From Niastella sp. (lineage in GTDB: Bacteria > Bacteroidota > Bacteroidia > Chitinophagales > Chitinophagaceae): a stretch of DNA of 64,000 nucleotides. Location of the stretch: the NCBI GenBank assembly GCA_017744515.1, contig JAGIBF010000001.1:124001-188000 (forward strand). The letters run 5' to 3'. How positions within the stretch are numbered: position 1 is the first letter of the stretch; each line of letters begins with the position of its first letter. Under the pieces are notes generated by a model, which saw only the letters and a list, made by a program, of their open reading frames with translations, was not told the DNA's origin and made no database searches. The position numbers and the translations under genes are program-made. This document shows positions 15,662 to 23,961 of this stretch, piece by piece.

Positions 15662-17890
15662 TTATTTAGTTGTCCATGGTGAATTGGGTTTGTTGCCCAT
15701 GCGGATCTTTAGTATGCCGCCTTTGATCAGGTCGCTGTGGAGGAGGTAGTTGTTTGTGTATGGCTGTCCATTTAACTCTACGCTTTGGATGTAGATATTA
15801 TCATCGTTATTGTTGATGGCTTCTACGGTGAACTTCTTTCCATTGGGCAGGTTGATCGTGGCCTTGTCGAACAAAGGACTGCCAAAGATGTATTTGCCGG
15901 AGGCCGGGAATACGGGATAGAAGCCCAGTGATGTGAATACATACCAGGCAGACATTTGTCCACAGTCTTCGTTGCCAATGATACCGTCGGGCTGATCGTG
16001 GTACATGTCTTTCATGATGTGGCGGACTTTCTCTGCTGTTTTCCATGGCTGGCCTACCATCGTGTATAAATAGGTGATGTGGTGGCTGGGTTCGTTACCA
16101 TGTGCGTATTGTCCAATGAGACCTGTAAGATCAACCAATGCATTGGGGTCATGAGGCGGCACCAATGTAAAGAAGGTATCCAGTCTTTTGATGAAGGTTT
16201 CGCGGCCTCCCAATAGCTTTTCCAATCCTTCTACATCGTGGGGTACCAACCAGAGGTATTGCCAGGCGTTGCCTTCTGCATAGTCATCGGCCCAGGGACG
16301 GTAGGACTTAACCGGATCGAAGGCTGGCTTCCAGGCTCCATCGGAAAGACGGCCTTTGAAGAACTGGTATGCCGGATCGAAATAAAGCTCGTAGTTTTTG
16401 GCCCGCCTTGAAAAGTATTCATAGTCGTCTGTTTTGCCCAGCGCCTTTGCCAACAGGGCAATGCTGCCATCGCTGATGCCATATTCCAATGCACGGGCTA
16501 CCGAACGGGCAGAACGGTCTGCCGGTATTGGCTTGAGGTTCTTCACATACATCATGCCCAATGAATCGGACATGGCTGTGCCTTTAACTGCTTCATACAT
16601 TTTCTCTACATCGTAGCCTCTTATTCCTTTCAGGTATGCTTCGGCCACTACCTGCAAACTGCTAATGCCTACCATTGTGCCCGTTTCATTGCCCATGAGG
16701 TGCCAGATGGGCAACCTGCCCTGCTGCTGGTAAATGCCCAGCATCGTGTTTATCATATCGCTTACCCGATCCGGATGGGTAATGGTGAATAATGGATTGG
16801 TAGCGCGGTAGGTATCCCATAATGAGAACACGCTGTAGTTCTGAAATTTTGCGCCGGTGTATACTTTTTTATCTGCTCCGCGGTAATCTCCATTGTGATC
16901 ATTGAACAGAGCCGGGTTGATCATCGTGTGAAAGAGTGCGGTGTAGAATATCTTTTTATCTTTTGTGTTCTTCGTTTGAATATTGATACGTGACAATTCT
17001 TTGTTCCATTTGTTGTCTGCTTCTTTTGCTACTTTACTGAAATCCCAATGTGGCACTTCGGCTGTGATGTTGGCCAGGGCATTTTCAGGGCTCACCGGTG
17101 AGATGCTGACTTTTAATTGCAAGGTAGCTGGCGCCTTATCAAAGCTGATCAATCCTTTGATGGCTTTGCCCGTGCCGCTATCGGTCTGCAATGGTTGGTT
17201 GTTATCGTATACACTGAAGTGTTCGAGTGGTATGGAGGAACGGATGGCAAAGTAGAGCCATTGGTCTTTTGCCCAGCCTTTGGAGTGGCGGCGACCCAAC
17301 AGGGTATACTCGTCGATCTTCCTGATATAGCTATCGGTTGTTTGATCATTGATGCCTTCTTTGAGATCGATGATCACGTGCGCTTCTTTACCTACCGGGA
17401 AATGGTATTTATGAAAAGCCACCCGCTCTGATGCGGTGAGCTCTACTTTGATGTTGTAATCGGCCAAGGTGACGGCGTAGTAACCGGGGCGGACTTTTTC
17501 CGTAGCGTGTGTATAGCGGGAAGCGTATCCACTGCCGGGTTCTTTTTCTCTTCCTTTGTCTGTTTTTACAGGCCCGGTGTAGGGCATGATGAGCACATCG
17601 GCCAGATCGCCAATACCGGTACCGTTGAGGTGGGTTTGTGAAAAACCGATGAGGACGCTATCTCCATAATTGTATCCTGAGCACCAATCCCATCCTTTGT
17701 AGAAGTTGTTTGGGCCGGGTTGTATAGCTCCGAAGGGAACACTGGCGCCTACGAATACGTGTCCGTGGCTGCCGGAACCGATGTGGGGATCGACGTATTG
17801 AGTAAATGATTGGGCCTGCGTGTTGATTGTTGCTATTCCCAACAGGGCGCACAGGCTGGTACGGATCAATGTTTTTTTGTACGAGAACAT
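15662..17890 (-). CDS. GH92 alpha-mannosidase
   Basis: A 742-residue secreted enzyme of GH92, calcium-dependent exo-alpha-mannosidases that trim alpha-1,2, alpha-1,3 or alpha-1,4 linked mannose. The start at 17890 (MFSYKKTLIRTS) gives a normal signal peptide; an open frame extends further upstream but would overlap the GH130 gene. Family marks are YVDPHIGSGSHGH near the mature N terminus, SGYNYGDSVLIGFSQTHLNGTG, GNEPSHH and NEDCGQMSAWYVF, whose Glu is the candidate catalytic acid. Length is standard. It follows the GH130 gene by only 8 nt, so the two are probably translated together. A second, diverged GH92 lies three genes upstream. Confidence 0.92.
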   Translation of the reverse strand: MFSYKKTLIRTSLCALLGIATINTQAQSFTQYVDPHIGSGSHGHVFVGASVPFGAIQPGPNNFYKGWDWCSGYNYGDSVLIGFSQTHLNGTGIGDLADVLIMPYTGPVKTDKGREKEPGSGYASRYTHATEKVRPGYYAVTLADYNIKVELTASERVAFHKYHFPVGKEAHVIIDLKEGINDQTTDSYIRKIDEYTLLGRRHSKGWAKDQWLYFAIRSSIPLEHFSVYDNNQPLQTDSGTGKAIKGLISFDKAPATLQLKVSISPVSPENALANITAEVPHWDFSKVAKEADNKWNKELSRINIQTKNTKDKKIFYTALFHTMINPALFNDHNGDYRGADKKVYTGAKFQNYSVFSLWDTYRATNPLFTITHPDRVSDMINTMLGIYQQQGRLPIWHLMGNETGTMVGISSLQVVAEAYLKGIRGYDVEKMYEAVKGTAMSDSLGMMYVKNLKPIPADRSARSVARALEYGISDGSIALLAKALGKTDDYEYFSRRAKNYELYFDPAYQFFKGRLSDGAWKPAFDPVKSYRPWADDYAEGNAWQYLWLVPHDVEGLEKLLGGRETFIKRLDTFFTLVPPHDPNALVDLTGLIGQYAHGNEPSHHITYLYTMVGQPWKTAEKVRHIMKDMYHDQPDGIIGNEDCGQMSAWYVFTSLGFYPVFPASGKYIFGSPLFDKATINLPNGKKFTVEAINNNDDNIYIQSVELNGQPYTNNYLLHSDLIKGGILKIRMGNKPNSPWTTK

Positions 17891-17898
17891 ATTGTTGG

Positions 17899-19020
17899 TT
17901 ATGGTGATTGCGGGTCGTATACGGCTACTGCCACGCGTGAGTCGGCACAGCCATAATAGAGAAACCATTTGTTTTTATAATATGCCAGTCCTTCTATGAA
18001 TACTGTACCGGCGGGATACTGGCCACTTTTTTCAAAGCTTTCCGAAGGTATCAGAAAAGGTTTATCATCACGTGCGATCACTTTAAAGGGATCTTTTGCA
18101 TCCATAAGCACACGGCCTGCGCAATAGCTATTTGGTGTATAGTTTTTATCGCCATGCTCTTTGTTGTTCTTACCATTGTACAGGAGCAGGATGCCTTTAT
18201 CTGTCAACAGTGCGGGCGGGCCGCATTCAGTGAGATCGCTGTCGAAATATCCGCGACGTGTTTTGATGACAGCTTTCAGCTCTCCTTTTTCATCCAACAC
18301 CGGCTCCCAGTTGATCAGGTCTTCCGATGTGGCCATGCTCACCTGGTACTCGCCCCAATACATGTGGTACTTTCCCTGTATTTTGGCGATGACCAGCTTA
18401 CCGTTTTTCAGCGTGGTGATGATCGACGCCGATTTGGTTGGTATATTAAAGAACTTTCCTCCGTGGGCTTTTTTAAAAGCCGGACCATGCTTGGTCCAGT
18501 TTACCAGATCACGGGAAGTGGCTACGCCAATGCGTGGCACTTTTCTGTTCCACTGTGTATACAGGATCACATAGGTCCCATCTTCTGTTACTGCAATACG
18601 CGGGTCTTCGCATCCTCCGGGCCACTCCATCTCTTTTTGTGTATCGTCTGCCGGATACAATACCGGTGCAGGCTGCCGGGTAAAATTCAACCCATCTTTG
18701 CTTGCTGCCAATCCAATACGCGAGGTACGGAAGCCAATGCCTATGCCGTATTTATCTTCTGCCCGGTATAGCACATAGAGTGTTCCATCTTTTGCTATTG
18801 CTGCGGGGTTGAAGGTGTCGTTCGACTCCCAATCAACCTGCTTCTTATTCATCGGGCAATAGAAGCGGCTGTTGCTATCGGGTGTGATGACCGGATTGAC
18901 ATTGGCCGGACGAACAAAAGTGCCCAGTGGCCATGGGTTGTTGTTTGTTGCCTGTGAACAGGCTGATATTGTTACTCCTGCCAGCAGTAGCTGTACGAGT
19001 ATTTTTCTTATGGCGTACAT
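17899..19020 (-). CDS. GH130 family lipoprotein (mannoside phosphorylase or hydrolase)
   Basis: A 373-residue protein with lipobox ISAC and lipidated Cys at residue 21. The five-bladed propeller of GH130 is recognisable, with RTSRIGLAASKDGLNF, GGCEDPRI (E138, D139) and a repeated RIGVATSRDLVNW motif. GH130 enzymes are beta-mannoside phosphorylases or, in some subfamilies, beta-1,2-mannosidases. A cell-envelope location, inferred from the lipobox, favours hydrolysis because phosphate is scarce outside the cytoplasm. It sits between the GH71/99-like and GH92 genes, which fits a role on mannose-containing chains. Which subfamily it belongs to needs an alignment of the phosphate-binding residues. 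Confidence 0.82.
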   Translation of the reverse strand: MYAIRKILVQLLLAGVTISACSQATNNNPWPLGTFVRPANVNPVITPDSNSRFYCPMNKKQVDWESNDTFNPAAIAKDGTLYVLYRAEDKYGIGIGFRTSRIGLAASKDGLNFTRQPAPVLYPADDTQKEMEWPGGCEDPRIAVTEDGTYVILYTQWNRKVPRIGVATSRDLVNWTKHGPAFKKAHGGKFFNIPTKSASIITTLKNGKLVIAKIQGKYHMYWGEYQVSMATSEDLINWEPVLDEKGELKAVIKTRRGYFDSDLTECGPPALLTDKGILLLYNGKNNKEHGDKNYTPNSYCAGRVLMDAKDPFKVIARDDKPFLIPSESFEKSGQYPAGTVFIEGLAYYKNKWFLYYGCADSRVAVAVYDPQSP

Positions 19021-19099
19021 ACAATCGGGTTTTAACCCGAATTTACTTTTTTGTCTGCAGAGTTCCTTCGGGATCTCTCCTTCAGGAGGCCGAGAAAAA

Positions 19100-19240
19100 T
19101 TGGGCTAAAGCCCAAAGGGACTTTGTTTTTTACTCCGGCCCTAAAGGGCCGGGCAATTCCGTTTGCTTCGATAGCAGATTTCTCACTACGCTTTCGCTCC
19201 GTTCGAAATGACAGAAGAGGGAATACCGTTCGAGATGACA
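19100..19240. repeat. Composite intergenic repeat, copy 2
   Basis: It repeats the architecture at 15469-15650: tgggctaaagccca (19101-19114), ccggccctaaagggccgggcaattccg (19135-19161), then ttcgatagcagatttctcactacg and ccgttcgaaatgacag. It fills the 233-nt gap between the GH71/99-like and GH130 genes. Confidence 0.7.
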
Positions 19241-19253
19241 AAGAACTGTGTTG

Positions 19254-20510
19254 TTACTTCTTTACCGGTGGTGGCACTGCTGTTTGCAGGGGTTGCTGCT
19301 TTTTGAGCATGCGGCCGGCCTGGCCGGTGAGGTACAGGTAATAGTCTTCCGGAATGTCTTCTTCGAAGGTCACGAAGCGACTTTTGCCTGCGGGCGGATC
19401 TTTGGATACCTTAAAGATGGCTGTCCCCTCATCTACTTCATCGAACATAGCGATGTATAGCATGGGTACGTTTTCCTGCAGGGCTGCAACGATCTGCTTC
19501 CAGAAGAAATTCCCACGGTTGCGGGGTATCTGGTTCTGGGGACTGTTGGGGTACATGTTGTGCCAGGTGAAACCGGGATAGATGACGGGCACAAAGTCTA
19601 CTTTATTGGCTGTGCACCATTCCATATCTCCTTTGACACGGGCCTGCATCTGATCAAGGTTCTTTTCTGTGAACCGGCCAACGAACCAGGGTTGTACTAT
19701 ATCTACCTGTCTTAACACATTGTGCAGGCTGCTATCGCTGTCTGCATCTCCCTGTAGTTCACGCCAGCGGGTGGGAACGCCTAACATAACTGCGCATCCT
19801 CCATATACCGGATCGTTTTTCAGGAAGTCGATCACGGGCTGTACATCAGCCAGCTTGTATTCACGACCTGCAAAGCCCACTCCCCATAGTGTAACCAACG
19901 GCTTGCCATTGTGGTAGATGTATGGTTGTTTCTTTCCGCCGGTAGTCATGTTCATTTTATCTACCAATGCTTTCCAGTCTTCTATTATCACTTTCACTCC
20001 ATCACCGGGTTTCATACCACTGAGGTCGTACATGACGCCAATAGCACGATCGTATTTGCGGGCCGACTTCAGGGCGTTGGCCAATACCACATTGTTGTGA
20101 TTGAGGCTACGCGGGTTCTTCAGGTTGCTCACGAAGCGTTGTACAAACACACCGTCGAGCCCGTATTGTTTCATCCATTTGAAATGGAGATCAACTGTGG
20201 AGGCGTCGTAAGAACTGAAGAGTTTGGCAGGGCTTCCATCGGGCAGGGTGAATGGCGATTCGTAAGTGATCTTGTATTCACGGGTATCGGGCCACATATC
20301 GAACTTGCAGTTGCCGTCCTCAAATTTGTTTCTGGCGACATAGTGGTTCCAGCCACGGTTGGCGCTATCGCCCGGGGCGTTGAACCATCCCTGATAGCCA
20401 GCCATGACCAACCCTTTGTAGCTGGTGTGCGCGGAGGTTGGGCTGTGCTTTTGAGATACAGCTATGTTTACGGCACAGGATAAGAGTACGATTAAAAGGT
20501 AACGATGCAT
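19254..20510 (-). CDS. GH71/GH99-like secreted glycosidase
   Basis: A 418-residue protein with a signal peptide (about 1-19) and a TIM-barrel-like sequence of the kind annotated as glycoside hydrolase family 71/99-like, often misnamed xylosidase/arabinosidase. Recognisable parts are MAGYQGWFNAPGD near the start, KWMKQYGLDGVFVQRFVS around residue 105, HNGKPLVTLWGVGF near 200 and IAMFDEVDEGTAIFK near 370, where the Glu residues are catalytic candidates. GH99 members are endo-alpha-mannosidases or endo-alpha-mannanases; GH71 members cleave alpha-1,3-glucan. The GH92-rich context supports alpha-mannan, but activity in this clade is largely unproven. Confidence 0.72.
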   Translation of the reverse strand: MHRYLLIVLLSCAVNIAVSQKHSPTSAHTSYKGLVMAGYQGWFNAPGDSANRGWNHYVARNKFEDGNCKFDMWPDTREYKITYESPFTLPDGSPAKLFSSYDASTVDLHFKWMKQYGLDGVFVQRFVSNLKNPRSLNHNNVVLANALKSARKYDRAIGVMYDLSGMKPGDGVKVIIEDWKALVDKMNMTTGGKKQPYIYHNGKPLVTLWGVGFAGREYKLADVQPVIDFLKNDPVYGGCAVMLGVPTRWRELQGDADSDSSLHNVLRQVDIVQPWFVGRFTEKNLDQMQARVKGDMEWCTANKVDFVPVIYPGFTWHNMYPNSPQNQIPRNRGNFFWKQIVAALQENVPMLYIAMFDEVDEGTAIFKVSKDPPAGKSRFVTFEEDIPEDYYLYLTGQAGRMLKKQQPLQTAVPPPVKK

Positions 20511-20540
20511 ATTTTGTGTGTTACAGGTTACGTGGTACGG

Positions 20541-20563
20541 GCTTCGACAGGCTCAGCCTGACA
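20541..20563. repeat. Dispersed CTTCGACAGGCTCAGCCTGACA repeat, copy 3
   Basis: It lies in the 57-nt gap between the second GH92 gene and the GH71/99-like gene and contains the inner palindrome AGGCTcAGCCT. Confidence 0.75.
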
Positions 20564-20567
20564 AATG

Positions 20568-22823
20568 CTAAAAGCCGTGGCTTTGTTGCGGGGCGGTGCC
20601 CCAGGTTTTGTTGGGCTTCGGGCCCATTTCCAGTTCCAGCCTGCCGCCGGCCATGAGCTGGGCGTGGGTGAACCAAGGCGTATTCAGGGGCTTACCGTCC
20701 AACTTCGCGCCCTGGATATATTTGTTGACTACTGATGCTTTGTTTGCTATGACCGTAAACTTCTTACCGTCTTTCAGGTTGATGGTTGTTTTTTCGAAGA
20801 GGGGGCTACCAATTGTATATAATGGTACACCAGGTGTCACTGGGTAAAACCCCATCGCTGAGAATACTACAAAGGCCGTCATGCCTCCTCCGTCTTCATC
20901 GCCGGGTATGCCAAAGATATTGTCCTTGAACCAGGTGTCGAGCAGAAAGCGTATGCGCTTCTGTGTTTTCCAGGGTGCGCTTGTAAAGTTGTAGAGGTAA
21001 GGAATATGAAAGCTTGGTTCGTTGCCCATTGAATATTGCCCTACGTTGCCCGTGGCATCGGGAAAGCTGTTCCAAAATACGTATCTGCTTAATCCCAATC
21101 CTTCACGAAACAGCTGGTCGAGTTTTTGTTCGAAGGCGTCAGTGCCTCCCAACAATTTCTTCAATCCTTCCACATCGTGCTGTACCTGCCAGAGATAGGT
21201 CCAGCCGTTGTTCTCATCGTAATAATCGCGCCCTCCTTTGCCTCCATCGAGTTTGGGATTGATGTTGACCCAATTGCCTGCAGCATCTTTCGGCATGAAG
21301 AGCTGTTCTTTTTCACTCCACAGGTTTTTATAGTTGTTGCCGCGGGCATTAAAGAATTTATAATCTTCCTGTTTACCCAACTCTTTTGCCAACTCTCCTA
21401 CTGCCCAGTCGTCGTAGGCTCCGCCTAATGTAACGGCTACTGCCTGTCGCTTTTCAAAGGGGTGTACGAGAGATACAGTTTCTTTCTCTCCGGGGTGCAA
21501 TGCAGGGAAATATCCTTTGGAGTGGTAGATATCATCCAGTTCACATTTGGGGCCATTGCGCCAAGGTACCATCGTGGCTTCGTTGGCATTTTTCTTCATG
21601 CCTTCGTAGGCTTTTTGGATATCAAAGTTTTTCAATCCTTTGCGGTGTGCATCGAGGAAAGTAACGGATGAATGGAATCCGTTCATGCAGGCATGGTCGC
21701 CAAAGAGTACGGGAAAGGTAGGCATCCAACCGCTTTGTTCGTACATCTTCACATAGGAGTTGAGCATGTCTTCTTCCTGTGCGGGATTCAATATCGTTCT
21801 TAATGGATGATGCGCGAGGTAGGTATCCCATGACCAATCGTCTACGTAAAACGGGCGTTTGGTGTCATGAATCTTTTTATCGAATCCGCTATAGTATTGG
21901 TTGTCTTCTGTAATGTCGACCATTCTTTCGTAGCAGCGGTAGAGTGCTGAATAGAATGTGCGTTTCTGTGCAGGAGTGCCGCCTTCTACCTGTATCTGGT
22001 TGATGACGCCTGCCCATGCTTTTTCTCCGTTGGCTTTTAATTGCTCAAAGGTGGTGTTGGTTAATTCCTGTTGAAAGTTCTTCTTTGCCTGTTCGGGGCT
22101 GATGTATGATATGGCGTACCTGAACTCGATCTTGCCGGTAGTGCTTGCCGGAAAGCTGATCATGGTTTTGGGTGATGTACCTGCACTGGTTTGCACTGCA
22201 CCCAGCTGGTTGTTCGTCACTACCTGCACTGAACCATTTGCGCTCAATAGTCCATAGAGGTATATCCTGATATCATCATGGTAGGTTTCCATGGCTTCTA
22301 CTTCACGTCCATCTGTCAACTTCCAACCACCTGCGCCTTTGTTGTAGATATCCAACAGCAGTGCTTTTTGTGCGGCTTTACGAGGAAACTCAAACCGGAA
22401 GATGCCTGTCTTTTTGCCGGGGGCAAATTCCACCGTAATGTCCTCATCGATGAGGTAGGTAGAATAGTACCAAGGGCGTGTGACTTCGAGGTCATGATCA
22501 TAGGTCAGTTCGTATTTCCAACTGTCTACTGTGACCTGCTTACTAAACGGCTTCATGGAGAATGCCTCGCCGAGCCGGTGTGATACCACCAGCATGGGAA
22601 AGCTGCTGATCTGATCGTCCATGTAATCGGGGCGAATGGGAAACATGCGCATTACCTGGTTGGGTAATTGTACCGTGGGTCTTGTAGGCTGCAACAGTGT
22701 GCCCACATTGCCAATGGTAGGATCGATGTAATCAAGTGCAGTAACCTGTGCCTGGATACGAACGACGGAAAGGGTAAGGTACAGGGCTGTGATTAAGGCG
22801 CAGCGCTTTGCTGATGGTATCAT
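20568..22823 (-). CDS. GH92 alpha-mannosidase, second paralogue
   Basis: A 751-residue secreted GH92 enzyme (signal peptide to about residue 25, RIQAQ). Marks include DYIDPTIGNVG near the mature start, YVDDWSWDTYLAHHPL, SMGNEPSFHIPYLYNF and DEDGGGMTAFVVFSAMGFYPVTPG. The acidic segment PGDEDGGGM replaces NEDCGQM of the paralogue at 15662, so the two may cleave different linkages or accept different aglycones. The N-terminal block lacks the SGYNYGD motif and instead reads PNQVMRMFPIRPDYM, which marks a separate GH92 branch. It starts 14 nt after the GH99-like lipoprotein stop. Confidence 0.9.
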   Translation of the reverse strand: MIPSAKRCALITALYLTLSVVRIQAQVTALDYIDPTIGNVGTLLQPTRPTVQLPNQVMRMFPIRPDYMDDQISSFPMLVVSHRLGEAFSMKPFSKQVTVDSWKYELTYDHDLEVTRPWYYSTYLIDEDITVEFAPGKKTGIFRFEFPRKAAQKALLLDIYNKGAGGWKLTDGREVEAMETYHDDIRIYLYGLLSANGSVQVVTNNQLGAVQTSAGTSPKTMISFPASTTGKIEFRYAISYISPEQAKKNFQQELTNTTFEQLKANGEKAWAGVINQIQVEGGTPAQKRTFYSALYRCYERMVDITEDNQYYSGFDKKIHDTKRPFYVDDWSWDTYLAHHPLRTILNPAQEEDMLNSYVKMYEQSGWMPTFPVLFGDHACMNGFHSSVTFLDAHRKGLKNFDIQKAYEGMKKNANEATMVPWRNGPKCELDDIYHSKGYFPALHPGEKETVSLVHPFEKRQAVAVTLGGAYDDWAVGELAKELGKQEDYKFFNARGNNYKNLWSEKEQLFMPKDAAGNWVNINPKLDGGKGGRDYYDENNGWTYLWQVQHDVEGLKKLLGGTDAFEQKLDQLFREGLGLSRYVFWNSFPDATGNVGQYSMGNEPSFHIPYLYNFTSAPWKTQKRIRFLLDTWFKDNIFGIPGDEDGGGMTAFVVFSAMGFYPVTPGVPLYTIGSPLFEKTTINLKDGKKFTVIANKASVVNKYIQGAKLDGKPLNTPWFTHAQLMAGGRLELEMGPKPNKTWGTAPQQSHGF

Positions 22824-22837
22824 CCGGGTACGTGTGT

Positions 22838-23947
22838 TTATTTTTTGAATTGTGACTTGGTGAGCTCGAGGTATTTTTTCCCGTAGCTGAGTGCAGGTTC
22901 CAACTGCAGGTCTTCATCCCATTTGTTCCAGGAATCGATAAGGATAAGACGGGTTGCTTCGCTGGCGTTCATCTTGGCTACGTTACAGAGTTTCTTGTAC
23001 ATCTCTCCGTTGTCAGCTCTGCCTACTACAGGATTCGTGTTGGCCGGATTGGTAATCGTGCCATTGTATGCCGGGCTGATGGTGGGGATGTAATCGACGT
23101 TGGCCGAGTCCTTGAAATATTTGCGTGAGTACTGCCAGTTCTGATCCATCATTTGTGGCAGGAGGTAGAATCTGTCGTACTGGTTGAGGTTGGACACATA
23201 TGATTGATGGAAGATAGCATCTACTCCTCCTTTGTAGCGGAAGATGTAGCGTGCAGGCGGGGTCCAACGGTCCTGCATTCCTCCTATGTACAGTTCGAAG
23301 CCCATTGCGCTGAGACGTGTGCGCAGGGTGTTGTACACCACTTTTGCATCGATCGTAAAGAGCTGGTGTGCGTTCATGATGTACAGGAGTGTTTTACCAT
23401 TCACTTTCATGTAGTTGGCGTTCTGGAACCAGGATGCGAATTTCTCAATGTCTTTGCACCACTGGTCGAGACGAACAGCACTGGTATCCAGCATATTGGT
23501 TGCGCTGAGGCTATAGCTGCCTGTAGAGAAGTTGTATGCTACTGCGAATTTCATCTTGTTGTCCGTATTGGCATCGATGAAACGTTTTACCATCAGGGAA
23601 TCGAACCGGAAGTTGTTGAGGTCCCTGCTGACGGAGCGTACCTGGAATACGAAGTAATCCAAACCTCCTGTGCTGGCCGTATCGATGTGTTTTTTCATGA
23701 TATCGGCCGGGATGTTGCCATTGGGTGATTGGTATTTTCCTACTGTAGGTACTTCTTTGATGTTGGCGTTGAAAGTGCCCCAGGAATAGTAGAAGGCGCC
23801 TACTGTGTAATCGCTCGTGACGGGTATTTCTTTAATCTCATAGTTGAGGAAATAATCATCGACTGAAGGGCCATCGTTTTTCTTACAGGCGAATAAGCTG
23901 GTGGCTACTATTATGAGTGTGTATATCGTTTGTTTGTTCGTTTTCAT
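22838..23947 (-). CDS. GH99-like domain lipoprotein next to SusD
   Basis: A 369-residue lipoprotein with lipobox LFAC and lipidated Cys at residue 21, followed by KKND. The start at 23947 gives a proper lipoprotein signal; a longer open frame would overlap SusD. The catalytic-type region (about 45-360) resembles the WbsX/GH99-like group: VGAFYYSWGTFN near 50, GGLDYFVFQVRS, a central KVNGKTLLYIMN, GGVDAIFHQSYVS, and LILIDSWNKWDEDLQLEP near the end, where the Trp-Asn-x-Trp-Asp/Glu cluster is typical. Its place directly after SusD suggests a surface enzyme or glycan-binding protein acting on the incoming polymer, possibly as an endo-mannanase (inference). Confidence 0.7.
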   Translation of the reverse strand: MKTNKQTIYTLIIVATSLFACKKNDGPSVDDYFLNYEIKEIPVTSDYTVGAFYYSWGTFNANIKEVPTVGKYQSPNGNIPADIMKKHIDTASTGGLDYFVFQVRSVSRDLNNFRFDSLMVKRFIDANTDNKMKFAVAYNFSTGSYSLSATNMLDTSAVRLDQWCKDIEKFASWFQNANYMKVNGKTLLYIMNAHQLFTIDAKVVYNTLRTRLSAMGFELYIGGMQDRWTPPARYIFRYKGGVDAIFHQSYVSNLNQYDRFYLLPQMMDQNWQYSRKYFKDSANVDYIPTISPAYNGTITNPANTNPVVGRADNGEMYKKLCNVAKMNASEATRLILIDSWNKWDEDLQLEPALSYGKKYLELTKSQFKK

Positions 23948-23961
23948 ACAACAAGCTTGAA

